A stretch of DNA of 64,000 nt from Burkholderiales bacterium (GTDB lineage: Bacteria > Pseudomonadota > Gammaproteobacteria > Burkholderiales > Nitrosomonadaceae), in contig JACKLU010000007.1 of the NCBI GenBank assembly GCA_024235735.1, positions 62,001-126,000 on the forward strand. The letters run 5' to 3'. The notes under the pieces are model-generated. The model saw nothing but the letters and a program-made list of their open reading frames with translations. It had not been told where the DNA came from and ran no database searches. Every line of letters begins with the position of its first letter. Within the stretch, counting starts at the first letter, position 1. Below are positions 36,372-44,832 of this stretch, piece by piece. The translations under genes were made by a program, and so were the position numbers.

Positions 36372-36836
36372 GTGCAACCGCTGTATGCACAGGACATGCA
36401 GATTTGCCGCAATGACATCACGCCGACGACGCTGGTCCGGGATTTCACCGGCACTGCCACGCATCATAAAACCAGACTCATGTGGATGCGCTGCGCGCTC
36501 GGTCAGAATTGGAATGGCGCGGATTGTACTGGTAGTGCTTATCCATATAATTGGCAAGACGCGCTTCGAGCCGCCGATGGTTTTAGCTTCGCTGGTCGCA
36601 GCGATTGGCGGCTGCCCGACATCAAGGCGCTTGGCAGCATCGTCGAACAGGCCTGTCTCCTGCCCGCAACAAACAGGGCAATTTTTCCCGTTCAGTCAAT
36701 AGCTGACTTTTGGTCTGCGTCCCCGGATGTCAGCAACATGATTAGAGTGTGGGGTCTGTTCATCGCCGAAGGCATACCTCAACTCTACGGCAAGACTAGC
36801 CACCACCATGTTCTACTCGTGCGTGGCGGACAGTGA
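36372..36836 (+). CDS. DUF1566-domain protein, probably 5'-truncated
   Basis: 154 residues from GTG 36372; an in-frame stop lies at 36345. The domain shows the Lcl/DUF1566 pattern: TRLMWMRCALGQNW, YNWQDALRAAD, WRLPDIKALGSIV, DFWSASPD and the final LLVRGGQ. Such domains are usually exported. The first residues QPLYAQ look like the end of a signal peptide, but the signal itself is missing and no good ribosome site is present, so the gene is probably a fragment. Confidence 0.6.
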   Translation: MQPLYAQDMQICRNDITPTTLVRDFTGTATHHKTRLMWMRCALGQNWNGADCTGSAYPYNWQDALRAADGFSFAGRSDWRLPDIKALGSIVEQACLLPATNRAIFPVQSIADFWSASPDVSNMIRVWGLFIAEGIPQLYGKTSHHHVLLVRGGQ

Positions 36837-36938
36837 TTTTTTGCGGTTTGTTTTTGTTGGAAGTGGCTGATTGAGGTGAAGTATGGATGTCTTTATACCC
36901 TCTACTTTACATGGGCAAGTGAATTTATCTATTATTGC

Positions 36939-37029
36939 GCAATACGCAATACGCAATACGCAATACGCAATACGCAATACGCAATACGCAATACGCAATA
37001 CGCAATACGCAATACGCAATACGCAATAC
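36939..37029. repeat. 7-bp tandem repeat GCAATAC x 13
   Basis: Thirteen perfect copies of GCAATAC, with no mismatch. Because 7 is not a multiple of 3 the array is open in several frames and yields artificial repeated ORFs on both strands. It ends 24 bases before the stop that cuts off the higB N-terminus. Confidence 0.97.
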
Positions 37030-37077
37030 GCAACTACGGATAAACCTTGTCTGTGAAAATCATTTAAACATAAAGGA

Positions 37078-37329
37078 TTGCAAGCTTTTTATGAAAGCGG
37101 CAGTTTGTCTGGTATTCAAGTCCATCATCAGCAAAAACTCAGGATGCAGCTGGTTGCGCTGGATACGGCGTCAGTTATTGATGACCTGGATTTGCCTGGT
37201 TATCGCCTGCATCTGCTCAAAGGAAACGTGAAAGGCTTATGGTCAATAGCGGTCAACAAAAACTGGCGGCTTACGTTTGAGTTCAGATCGGGCGATGTCT
37301 ATTGTGTCAATGATGAGGATTACCATTGA
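37078..37329 (+). CDS. higB: HigB-type RelE-superfamily toxin, start region eroded
   Basis: 83 residues from TTG 37078. HigB toxins cut ribosome-bound mRNA. The body fits the family: LRMQLVALDTA, LHLLKGNVKGLWSI, NWRLTFEF, DEDYH. In frame upstream lie codons for KSFKHKG (37057-37077), which match the usual start MIKSFKHKGL, but they are preceded by TGA 37054-37056 instead of an ATG. So either TTG 37078 is used, losing about nine residues, or the toxin is dead. The stop overlaps higA (TGATG). Confidence 0.75.
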   Translation: MQAFYESGSLSGIQVHHQQKLRMQLVALDTASVIDDLDLPGYRLHLLKGNVKGLWSIAVNKNWRLTFEFRSGDVYCVNDEDYH

Positions 37330-37622
37330 TGGGTATGCATAACCCGCCACATCCTGGCGAATTTATACGTGAAGTTTATCGGGAACCATTGAGGGTGAGT
37401 TTTCGTGTTGTGGCGGATAAATTGAAAGTCTCGCCTTCCACCTTCCACAGACTGATAAAGGGTCAAAGTAATATCAGTTCTGAAATGGCGCTGCGGTTGT
37501 TTAAAACATTGGGGCGCACGCCGGAAAGCTGGCTCGCCATGCAGGATAATTACGATCTGTGGCAAGCAAAACAGCGAGTCAATCTCGATGAGGTCGAGAA
37601 ATTGGAATTACTTGATTTGTAG
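37329..37622 (+). CDS. higA: HigA-type antitoxin
   Basis: 97 residues from ATG 37329, overlapping the higB stop. XRE-family DNA-binding antitoxin: NPPHPGEFIREVYREPL, the helix-turn-helix VVADKLKVSPSTFHRLIKGQSNIS, then MALRLFKTLGRTPESWLAMQ. It would neutralise HigB and repress the operon. It appears intact, unlike its toxin. Confidence 0.9.
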   Translation: MGMHNPPHPGEFIREVYREPLRVSFRVVADKLKVSPSTFHRLIKGQSNISSEMALRLFKTLGRTPESWLAMQDNYDLWQAKQRVNLDEVEKLELLDL

Positions 37623-37721
37623 TCCGCGGAGTCCATTCCATTGACCTGTGCGGGCTAATCATCCGCATTCGTCAATACGGTACGCTTGACCGAGTGTGAA
37701 CAAACGATTACATTTTCCATC

Positions 37722-37919
37722 ATGGATATCATTAAGCAGCTCCCTCAATTCAAAGCATGGTTGTGCGATAGTCAATGAACGGACTGGATCAGGAAGAGCA
37801 GACGCTTCTGCAAGCGTTCGAAGCAGGTGAACTCAGGCGGGCTGCGATTTTGCTGAAAGAAAAAAACGCCAACAGGAATACGCGGAAGCGATGCTCATGA
37901 AAGAGGTCGAAATAAAGTA
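37722..37919 (+). pseudogene. Remnant of a second toxin-antitoxin pair
   Basis: ATG 37722 encodes 18 residues, MDIIKQLPQFKAWLCDSQ, resembling only the start of a RelE/HigB-like killer protein. Its stop overlaps ATG 37775 of a 41-residue frame beginning MNGLDQEEQTLLQAFEAGE, like a CopG/BrnA-type antitoxin. That frame goes out of phase; the +1 frame continues KKRQQEYAEAMLMKEVEIK up to a stop at 37918-37920. Both parts are broken, and the MITE-like element begins at 37922. The family assignments are by eye only. Confidence 0.5.
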
Positions 37920-37921
37920 AG

Positions 37922-38062
37922 GAGACCTTTGCACGGCTACTACGCGGCACGATAATTGCGTTAAAAATTTGCGAAAAATGCTCATTTACCCCGTGTAAAT
38001 TCCGCTTTTTCGCAAATTTTTGCCTTATTCTCGTACCGCTCGTGACACCGTGCAAAGATCTC
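37922..38062 (-). mobile_element. MITE-like element, copy 2 (141 bp)
   Basis: Inverted relative to copy 1. Ends GAGACCTTTGCACGG and CCGTGCAAAGATCTC are inverted repeats with one mismatch. It is flanked on both sides by GTAAG (37917-37921 and 38063-38067), an exact 5-bp target duplication. An ORF across it is not a gene. It sits between the toxin-antitoxin remnant and the dehydratase gene. Confidence 0.88.
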
Positions 38063-38151
38063 GTAAGGATTCAGGTTGAATACTCCTGAAACCGTGGTGA
38101 GCTGTGAGATGAGACAATTCAAAGCATCCTTTAGAGACGCCCATTAGCCTG

Positions 38152-40020
38152 TTAATGCATGCTTTCACCGTTCGGCGTATATTCAGGCACCCATCGCGCC
38201 AGTTCCGTGCGCGCTTCGGCATCGTTCAACGCCTTGATTTTCTCGAAACGCGTAATCAGCGCCGCCAGCCACTGTTCATTGACTTCGGGCGCCTGTGCGA
38301 TGCGCAATTTTGCGTGTGGTGTAGGCACGGTATTTTCATTCGCTGACAGTAGCTCTTCGTGCAGTTTTTCACCTGGACGCAGACCGGTAAATACAATACG
38401 GATATCATCCTCGCCCAAGCCGGACAAACGAATCAGGTCACTCGCCAGTTCGGTGATTTTGACCGGATCACCCATGTCCATGACAAAAATTTCTCCGCCG
38501 CCTTTCAAACCACCCATCAGACCTGCCTGCAATACCAACTGTGCGGCTTCAGGTATGGACATGAAATAACGCGTCATATCCGGGTGCGTTACCGTGATCG
38601 GTCCACCTTCGGCGATTTGCTTGCGGAATTTGGGGATAACGCTGCCGGCGCTGCCGAGAACGTTGCCAAAGCGCACCATGACAAAACAGGTGCCGTGCTG
38701 CTGATTCAATGTCGATTGCTGCATTGCCTGGCAGACCATTTCCGCAAGCCGTTTGCTGGCGCCCATGGTGTTGACCGGATTCACTGCTTTGTCGGTGGAA
38801 ACCAGAACGAATTTTTCAACATCGTAATGGATGGCGGTGTCGGCCAATGTATAAGTGCCCATGACGTTATTCAAAACAGCCTGCCAGGCATTTTCATGCT
38901 CCATCAACGGCACGTGTTTATAAGCGGCGGCATGAAACACCACGGATGGCCGGTACTGCGCAAAAATCTGCTGTAGACGCGCGTCGTCCTTGATATCGCC
39001 GATTACGAATGACATGCGCGTGTCAGGGAAATTTGTCTGGAATTCTTCCTGCGTGCAATAGAGAGCGTATTCATTGAGTTCGAGCAGAACCATGTGCGCG
39101 GGCTGGAAGGCGACAATCTGGCGGCATAACTCGGCGCCAATGGAACCGCCCGCGCCGGTAACCAGAATGGTTTTCCCGGTCAGCAAGCCATGCAGTCCTT
39201 CGTCATCCAGTACAACCGGTTCCCGGCCGAGCAGGTCATCAAGCTGGATTTCTCGAATCTGCGAGACCGTGGTTTTTCCGTTGATGAGGTCTTGGTATGA
39301 CGGGATGATCATCGCTTTGACACTCATTTCCGAGCACATTTCCAGGATATGGCGGTGGGCGCGATGCGAAAGCGACGGCATGGCGATAATGACATGTCCT
39401 ACGTTCAACTTGTGAACCCAGTACGGCAGATCATCGATAGTGCCTAGAACGCGTACACCGTGCAGGCGCGTATCCAGTTTCCGGGGATCGTCGTCGAGCA
39501 TGCCTACGACATGCCAGTCCTGATTGCTCGCCAGATCCTTGACCAGGTTCAGCGCCGTATTTCCGGCGCCAAGAATGAGAACCAGTTTGCCTTCATAATT
39601 TTTCAGACTGTACAGGCGGCGTTCTTTCCAGGCGCGATAAATCAGACGGCTGCCCCCCATGATCAGCAGCAGCAGGATTGGAGCAAGTATATTGACCGAA
39701 TACGGAACGGTGCCCAGGAGTGCGAGGCGCCAGAAAACGCACGTAACCAGTGCAGCGCTTAACAGTACTGTGACGGTGATGCGTTTCAGGTCGGGCAGGC
39801 TGGCATAACGCCACAATCCCCGGTACAAGCCAAACCACAGGAAAAACACAGCCTGCACCGGCAGAATCCATGTCAGGATGTTGCCTAATAACGTGAAAGG
39901 AACATCAGCAATTCTGAAATTGGCATATAACAGAAAAGCAAACATCCAGGATGCCGCCACGGCGACCAGATCATGGATGAATGCAATAACAGAACGTATC
40001 CCGTACTTGTTTCCAATCAT
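38152..40020 (-). CDS. Membrane UDP-sugar 4,6-dehydratase (PglF/WbpM type)
   Basis: 622 residues. Four N-terminal membrane helices and a CoA-binding-like domain (LVLILGAGNTALNL) precede an extended SDR domain with TGAGGSIGAEL. The catalytic region reads STDKAVNPVNTMGASK, where Met replaces the usual catalytic Tyr, as in FlaA1/PglF UDP-GlcNAc 4,6-dehydratases. It makes 4-keto-6-deoxy sugars for surface glycans such as bacillosamine or FucNAc. It starts one base after the WecA-like gene, so the two are cotranscribed. Confidence 0.9.
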   Translation of the reverse strand: MIGNKYGIRSVIAFIHDLVAVAASWMFAFLLYANFRIADVPFTLLGNILTWILPVQAVFFLWFGLYRGLWRYASLPDLKRITVTVLLSAALVTCVFWRLALLGTVPYSVNILAPILLLLIMGGSRLIYRAWKERRLYSLKNYEGKLVLILGAGNTALNLVKDLASNQDWHVVGMLDDDPRKLDTRLHGVRVLGTIDDLPYWVHKLNVGHVIIAMPSLSHRAHRHILEMCSEMSVKAMIIPSYQDLINGKTTVSQIREIQLDDLLGREPVVLDDEGLHGLLTGKTILVTGAGGSIGAELCRQIVAFQPAHMVLLELNEYALYCTQEEFQTNFPDTRMSFVIGDIKDDARLQQIFAQYRPSVVFHAAAYKHVPLMEHENAWQAVLNNVMGTYTLADTAIHYDVEKFVLVSTDKAVNPVNTMGASKRLAEMVCQAMQQSTLNQQHGTCFVMVRFGNVLGSAGSVIPKFRKQIAEGGPITVTHPDMTRYFMSIPEAAQLVLQAGLMGGLKGGGEIFVMDMGDPVKITELASDLIRLSGLGEDDIRIVFTGLRPGEKLHEELLSANENTVPTPHAKLRIAQAPEVNEQWLAALITRFEKIKALNDAEARTELARWVPEYTPNGESMH

Positions 40021-40021
40021 G

Positions 40022-41023
40022 TTATTGTTTTATTTTTTCGTTCGAATAAGGCTTATGGTTCAGATCCAACATCAGCATCAATCCCAGATAAAGACCGCCC
40101 CAAGCTGCAACCGTAATGGATTGCACTGTCAGGTCCTGAGTATTCATCCAGACAGCACAGGCCCCGGCGGCAAGCATCAGTGCATAACCAAGTAGCGCCG
40201 TATTCCGGTGTCCCAAGCCGCTTTGTACCAATCGCTGATAATAATGGTTCCGGTGCGCCTGCCAGATTTTTTCACCGTGGAAGAGGCGTTTGATCAGTGT
40301 GATCGAAGCATCGACTATGAATGGTGAAAAGATGAGCAGTGGAACCCATAGAGACCATAATTCATGCAGCCAGCCAAGAAAGCCTATTACAGCGGCCAGA
40401 TAGCCAAGTGGAATGGATCCGGAATCGCCTAGAAAAATGCGCGCAGGATGAAAATTATGCAACAGAAAACCCAATGCGGCCGCCGCAATCGAGAGATTGA
40501 TCACAGTAAAATCAATATTGTTTGACAAATAGGCAGCCAGCCCGTAATAACCAAAACCGATCAGCGTCATACCACCCGCCAGTCCATCAGATCCATCCAT
40601 GAAATTATACAGATTCGTCATCCAGATGATCGCCAGTAGAAGGCATATCTGAATATGCCCGTCTTGTGTGTCGATGGTTAAAAATGAAAATACAGCAGCG
40701 GCCAGGCTATGCACGCATAATCGGCTCCATACAGGCATTTTCCAGAGATCATCCGCGATTGAAATGCTGATCAGTACGATTATACTCAGCCAGACGGAAA
40801 CAGGCAGATTAACTGCAAAAAGACGCCATGACAACATTGCACCCAACAGCAGACCTAATCCGCCAATGCGTGGCACCGGGGTTTCGTGTAAAGATCTTGA
40901 ATTCGGATAATCGAGTATCGCAGCAGTTTTCCACTGTATGAGCAATAAATTTACGTAATAGGATATCAAAACTGCCAGTATCGGTGCTGCTGCCACAACG
41001 ATAGGAAAATCCAGAAACATCAT
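40022..41023 (-). CDS. WecA/WbpL-like polyprenyl-phosphate sugar-1-phosphate transferase
   Basis: About 333 residues from ATG 41023 (41020 and TTG 41044 also possible). A multi-helix membrane enzyme of the MraY family; NLYNFMDGSDGLAGGM is the Mg/UDP-sugar motif and AFFLGDSGS-like RIFLGDSGS the second. It attaches the first sugar phosphate to undecaprenyl phosphate for O-antigen or capsule. With the following dehydratase it forms a two-gene unit, the rest of the glycan locus not being here. Confidence 0.9.
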   Translation of the reverse strand: MMFLDFPIVVAAAPILAVLISYYVNLLLIQWKTAAILDYPNSRSLHETPVPRIGGLGLLLGAMLSWRLFAVNLPVSVWLSIIVLISISIADDLWKMPVWSRLCVHSLAAAVFSFLTIDTQDGHIQICLLLAIIWMTNLYNFMDGSDGLAGGMTLIGFGYYGLAAYLSNNIDFTVINLSIAAAALGFLLHNFHPARIFLGDSGSIPLGYLAAVIGFLGWLHELWSLWVPLLIFSPFIVDASITLIKRLFHGEKIWQAHRNHYYQRLVQSGLGHRNTALLGYALMLAAGACAVWMNTQDLTVQSITVAAWGGLYLGLMLMLDLNHKPYSNEKIKQ

Positions 41024-41079
41024 AATTCGATCGTTCCAGATCAATTATATAAATACCGATTTCTATCCGGCTATATATC

Positions 41080-41170
41080 TATCGCGCTTCAAATTTTTTT
41101 CTTATAGTTTCTGAATCCAATTTCTCTTCCGGTGGAAGACCGGAATGGAATCAGCTTTTGAAGCGCGATA
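41080..41170. repeat. 91-bp nested inverted repeat
   Basis: Three nested pairings share one axis: TATCGCGCTTCAAA (41080-41093) with TTTGAAGCGCGATA (41157-41170); CTGAATCCA (41111-41119) with TGGAATCAG (41146-41154), 8 of 9; and TTCCGGT (41127-41133) with ACCGGAA (41139-41145), loop GGAAG. The outer arms begin and end in TA, as a TA-target MITE would. It lies between the aminotransferase 3' end and the WecA-like start. Confidence 0.85.
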
Positions 41171-41241
41171 AGTATAAATAGAAAACGGTTCAAAAAAGAA
41201 AACCGGCAAAATCCCGGAAAGTGCTCTCTAATCAGCCGGCA

Positions 41242-42459
41242 TCAAGGCAGTGGGTGATTGGCATAACACTGATGCGCAGCTGATTCAGCCGCGCCGCGGT
41301 TGAGTTTCATGCCCATGTCGGACAATACTTTTTCCAGCGCATTCAGGCAAAACACCACATTTTCAACTTTGCTCGAGGTGCCCATCAAACCAAAGCGCCA
41401 TACTTTTCCGGCAAAGTCACCCAATCCGGCGCCAATTTCAAGACTGTATTCATCAAGCAGTCTGGCGCGAACCGTTTTGTCGTCAATGCCTTCTGGAATA
41501 TAAACCGAATTCAACTGGGGCAGACGGTACTTTGCATCCACAACATAGCGGATACCCATGGTTTCCAGGCCCGCCTTGAAGGCTTCATGATTGCGCTGAT
41601 GGCGTGCCCAGGAATGTTCCAGACCTTCCTCGTAAAGCATAATGAGGGATTCGTGCAAGGCGTACAGCGCATTGGTTGGCGCGGTATGATGATAAGTGCG
41701 CGCGGCTGAACCCCAATAGCCCAGCAGCAGATTGATGTCCATGAACCAGCTGTGTACTTTGGTTCTGCGGTTTTTGACGAATTCCGTTACGCGCTCGGAA
41801 AAACTGACCGGTGATAGCCCGGGCGGGCATGACAGGCATTTCTGGCTGCCGGAATAAATTGCGTCGATACCCCATTCGTCCACCCTGATAGGTGATCCAC
41901 CCAGCGATGTCACGGTGTCGACGATTGTCATGCAACCGTGTTTGCGTGCGATTTCACACAGCGTTTTTGCATCGGATAGCACGCCGGTTGAGGTTTCTGC
42001 ATGGACAAAAGCCAGAATTTTGGCATCAGTGTGCTGTTTAAGTGTATCTTCCACTTTCTGCGGATCGACCGGTTCACCCCATTTGTCATCGACGACAACA
42101 GCTACGCCGCCGTGTCGCTCGACATTCTCGATCATGCGTGATCCAAACACACCGTTGCGGCAAACGATGACTTTGTCGCCCGGTTCAATCATGTTAACGA
42201 AACACATTTCCATGCCCACGGATCCGGGGCCGGAAACTGAAAAAGTCATTTTGTTTTTGGTTAGAAAAGCATAACGTAACAAATCCTTGATTTCTTCCAT
42301 CATCTCGGCAAAAACCGGATCGAGATGGCCCAGTGTCGGACGCGCCATGGCTGACAGTACACGGTGATGGGTGTCTGATGGGCCGGGTCCCATCAGCATA
42401 CGTTGCGGTGGGTAAAATGTTGTTAATTTTTTTTGGGGACGATAATTTTCGATAGCCAT
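41242..42459 (-). CDS. Class V aminotransferase, serine/alanine-glyoxylate type
   Basis: 405 residues. PLP lysine in YSGSQKCLSCPPGLSP; the opening MLMGPGPSDTHHRVL and the HAETSTGV stretch are typical of the AGXT/SgaA branch. Reaction: transamination of glyoxylate from serine or alanine, giving glycine, useful for recycling 2-phosphoglycolate in a CO2 fixer. AGGA lies 6 bases before the ATG, and TATAAT (minus strand, 42476-42481) lies just upstream. Donor specificity cannot be read from sequence. Confidence 0.88.
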   Translation of the reverse strand: MAIENYRPQKKLTTFYPPQRMLMGPGPSDTHHRVLSAMARPTLGHLDPVFAEMMEEIKDLLRYAFLTKNKMTFSVSGPGSVGMEMCFVNMIEPGDKVIVCRNGVFGSRMIENVERHGGVAVVVDDKWGEPVDPQKVEDTLKQHTDAKILAFVHAETSTGVLSDAKTLCEIARKHGCMTIVDTVTSLGGSPIRVDEWGIDAIYSGSQKCLSCPPGLSPVSFSERVTEFVKNRRTKVHSWFMDINLLLGYWGSAARTYHHTAPTNALYALHESLIMLYEEGLEHSWARHQRNHEAFKAGLETMGIRYVVDAKYRLPQLNSVYIPEGIDDKTVRARLLDEYSLEIGAGLGDFAGKVWRFGLMGTSSKVENVVFCLNALEKVLSDMGMKLNRGAAESAAHQCYANHPLP

Positions 42460-42475
42460 GAAAAATCCTAGTGTT

Positions 42476-42501
42476 ATTATAGGGTTGAGTGTTCTTGTAA
42501 A
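42476..42501 (-). promoter_or_regulatory. Candidate promoter of the aminotransferase gene
   Basis: On the minus strand, TTTACA (42496-42501) and a perfect TATAAT (42476-42481) are separated by 14 bases, short for sigma-70. The message would then have a leader of only about 10 bases. Confidence 0.35.
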
Positions 42502-42509
42502 TCCGGGCG

Positions 42510-42572
42510 CCTGGAAAAACTAAACGAAACCGCTGTGAGCGGTCGGATGACTGCGCAGCAGGTTTTTCCAGG
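42510..42572. repeat. 63-bp nested inverted repeat upstream of the aminotransferase gene
   Basis: CCTGGAAAAAC (42510-42520) pairs perfectly with GTTTTTCCAGG (42562-42572). Inside, ACCGCT (42529-42534) pairs with AGCGGT (42538-42543) around a 3-base loop, and a palindrome CTGCGCAG lies at 42551-42558. Outside it, the rest of 42460-42878 holds no gene I can support; it must contain the divergent promoters. Confidence 0.85.
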
Positions 42573-42878
42573 AGCTCATCTTTTTTAGTTCTTGGGTGTC
42601 TTGTAAAGACAAGTGCGTAATTCTAGCAAGTGATTGGAAAATTTACTATAAACATGGCTGAATTCGGTTAATTTTATTTATCCGCCTGTGTAAAAAGATT
42701 TAAAAGTCATTCTGACCATTGAACCACACCGGATGCGCCGGGTCACAAGTTTTGCTTTAACCATTACCCGCTGCGACGAAGTATTGGTGTTCAGGCTGAT
42801 TTCTCAGTTAACATAGGCGTTTTTTTACCCATCGGTTGATCAGCTTATGAAGCTTGTCATTTTTTCTAACACGAATTT

Positions 42879-44027
42879 ATGCGCATCGCCAAGTCTTCTT
42901 TTATAGCCTTATTGCTGACTATTGCTGTTTCAATTTACTGGTTCACGCGTGACAGCGATGAGAGCAAGGTCAATCCTTATCTGACGCGCGCGCTCGATCG
43001 CGGCGATATCATTCAGACCATATCCGCCAACGGAACGTTGACACCCGTCGTACTGGTCAATGTCGGCACGCAGATTTCCGGTACTGTCGCCCGGTTGTAT
43101 GCCGATTTCAACGACGAAGTGGAAACCGGACAGATTCTTGCAGAACTCGATCCCGCGCTGCTACAGGCGCAATTGCAGCAATCCGGCGCCAATCTGCTGA
43201 GTGCGCAAACACAACATAACATCACCAGAAGCAAGCTCGAGCGCCACCAAAGGTTGTATGAGCAGGGATTCATTTCAGCGGAAGGGCTCGACATCGTCAA
43301 ACAGGAACTGGATGCCGCACGTGCGCAACTGGCGGTCAGCCGGGCGCAGGTTGAACGGGACCGTGCCAATTTGAGTTACAGCATTATCAAGTCGCCGATT
43401 TCAGGTGTGGTTATTGCACGTGATGTCGATATCGGTCAGACTGTTGCGGCAAATTTCCAGACGCCCGTGTTGTTCCAGATTGCCAAAGATCTGCGCGAAA
43501 TGCAGATCAATATCAGTGTTTCCGAAGCGGATATCGGTCTCCTGCACATTGGTCAGCCGATTAATTTTACCGTTGATGCCTATCAGAATCGCACATTTTC
43601 CGGCACGGTTAAACAGGTACGGCTCAATCCGACAATTCAGGAGAATGTTGTTACCTATAATGTCGTCGCCATGGTCAGTAATGATGAAGGCGCGCTTTTG
43701 CCTGGCATGACGGCGAATATTCATTTTGTTGTCGATCAGCGGCGGAATGTATTGCGCATGCCCAATGCGGCGTTACGTTACCAACCTGATGATGCCGAAT
43801 CCGCCGGCTCGACGGGAGCCCGGGTACAAAAGAAGTCTGATGGCCAGGTGACCGTGTACCAGCTAATTGACGGGGTGCGTGCGGTTGCCTATGTGGCGAC
43901 AGGCATTACCGATGGCAATTACACTGAAATTGTGGTGAGCGAGTTAAAAGAAGGTGATGCCGTCATCATTCGCGATAAAAGCGGCAAAAAAGATTCAGCA
44001 AGTCAGTTTCGTTTCCGGATGTTTTGA
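42879..44027 (+). CDS. MacA-like periplasmic adaptor of an ABC efflux system
   Basis: 382 residues. N-terminal membrane anchor (FIALLLTIAVSIYWF), then barrel-sandwich halves (GTQISGTVARLYADFNDEVETGQILAELD ... KSPISGVVIARDVDIGQTV, quoted in parts), a helical hairpin and beta-barrel. Membrane fusion protein linking an ABC exporter to an outer-membrane channel. The ATPase gene follows by 21 bases. Substrate (macrolide, peptide, lipid) is unknown and no TolC gene is adjacent. Confidence 0.88.
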   Translation: MRIAKSSFIALLLTIAVSIYWFTRDSDESKVNPYLTRALDRGDIIQTISANGTLTPVVLVNVGTQISGTVARLYADFNDEVETGQILAELDPALLQAQLQQSGANLLSAQTQHNITRSKLERHQRLYEQGFISAEGLDIVKQELDAARAQLAVSRAQVERDRANLSYSIIKSPISGVVIARDVDIGQTVAANFQTPVLFQIAKDLREMQINISVSEADIGLLHIGQPINFTVDAYQNRTFSGTVKQVRLNPTIQENVVTYNVVAMVSNDEGALLPGMTANIHFVVDQRRNVLRMPNAALRYQPDDAESAGSTGARVQKKSDGQVTVYQLIDGVRAVAYVATGITDGNYTEIVVSELKEGDAVIIRDKSGKKDSASQFRFRMF

Positions 44028-44048
44028 GCGACTTATAATTCACCCATC

Positions 44049-44783
44049 ATGACAACTGGATTAATCCGCATGCGGCAGCTGAACAAAAGCTACAGTCTCT
44101 GCGATGCAGAGGGCAACACGATTGAGACACCGGTGTTGCACGATATCAATCTTGATATCGACAAAGGCGAATTTGTCGCCATCATGGGGCATTCCGGTTC
44201 GGGCAAGTCGACACTCATGAATATACTGGGTTGTCTTGATACACCTACAAACGGTAACTACTGGCTGGCCGGCCAGAACGTGGCCGCATTGACCAATGAT
44301 GCACTGGCGCGTATTCGTAATCGTTATATTGGTTTTGTTTTTCAGGGATTTAACTTGTTGCGACGCATGACCGCCCTGGACAACGTCGCAACGCCTTTGC
44401 TGTATGCTGGAGAAAAGCGTTCTGAGAGTCGTGTAAAAGCACTCGAACAGTTGCGCCGCACTGGACTGGAGAAGTTCGCGCTGCACCACCCCAATCAATT
44501 ATCCGGCGGTCAGCAGCAGCGTGTTGCAATCAGTCGCGCACTGATCAATCAGCCGCCGTTGATTCTCGCTGATGAGCCCACCGGTAATCTGGATACGCAG
44601 ACCAGCGCAGAAATCATGGCGTTGTTTGAACAACTGAATCGCGCGCAGGGAATGACCATCGTGCTGGTCACGCATGAGGATGATATTGCCGCCTATGCGC
44701 ACCGGTTAATTCGAATCAAGGACGGTCGAATCGTATACGATGGCGATCAGGCGCTTGAGAACGAGTCGGTCAAGGCGGTATGA
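44049..44783 (+). CDS. MacB-like ABC transporter ATP-binding protein
   Basis: 244 residues. Walker A GHSGSGKST, signature LSGGQQQR, Walker B LILADEPTGNLD and the H-loop VTHEDD are intact. LolD/MacB-type ATPase of mechanotransmission transporters. In MacB of E. coli ATPase and permease are fused; here they are separate genes, common in this group. Confidence 0.93.
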   Translation: MTTGLIRMRQLNKSYSLCDAEGNTIETPVLHDINLDIDKGEFVAIMGHSGSGKSTLMNILGCLDTPTNGNYWLAGQNVAALTNDALARIRNRYIGFVFQGFNLLRRMTALDNVATPLLYAGEKRSESRVKALEQLRRTGLEKFALHHPNQLSGGQQQRVAISRALINQPPLILADEPTGNLDTQTSAEIMALFEQLNRAQGMTIVLVTHEDDIAAYAHRLIRIKDGRIVYDGDQALENESVKAV

Positions 44784-44832
44784 TGCAGGACAGTTAAAGC
44801 TGTTTCTTGATTCTCTGTATTCTTTTAATCAC

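Noticed and set aside
36939..37029. CRISPR array
   Set aside because: Repeat unit is 7 bp with no spacers; no cas genes.
36813..37231. Repetitive ORFs on both strands (RIAYCVL and AIRNTQY repeats)
   Set aside because: They are frame artefacts of the 7-bp tandem repeat; no ribosome site or family.
37789..38055. Minus-strand ORF across the MITE-like element
   Set aside because: It reads the repeat itself and flanking remnant; the related frame also occurs in copy 1.
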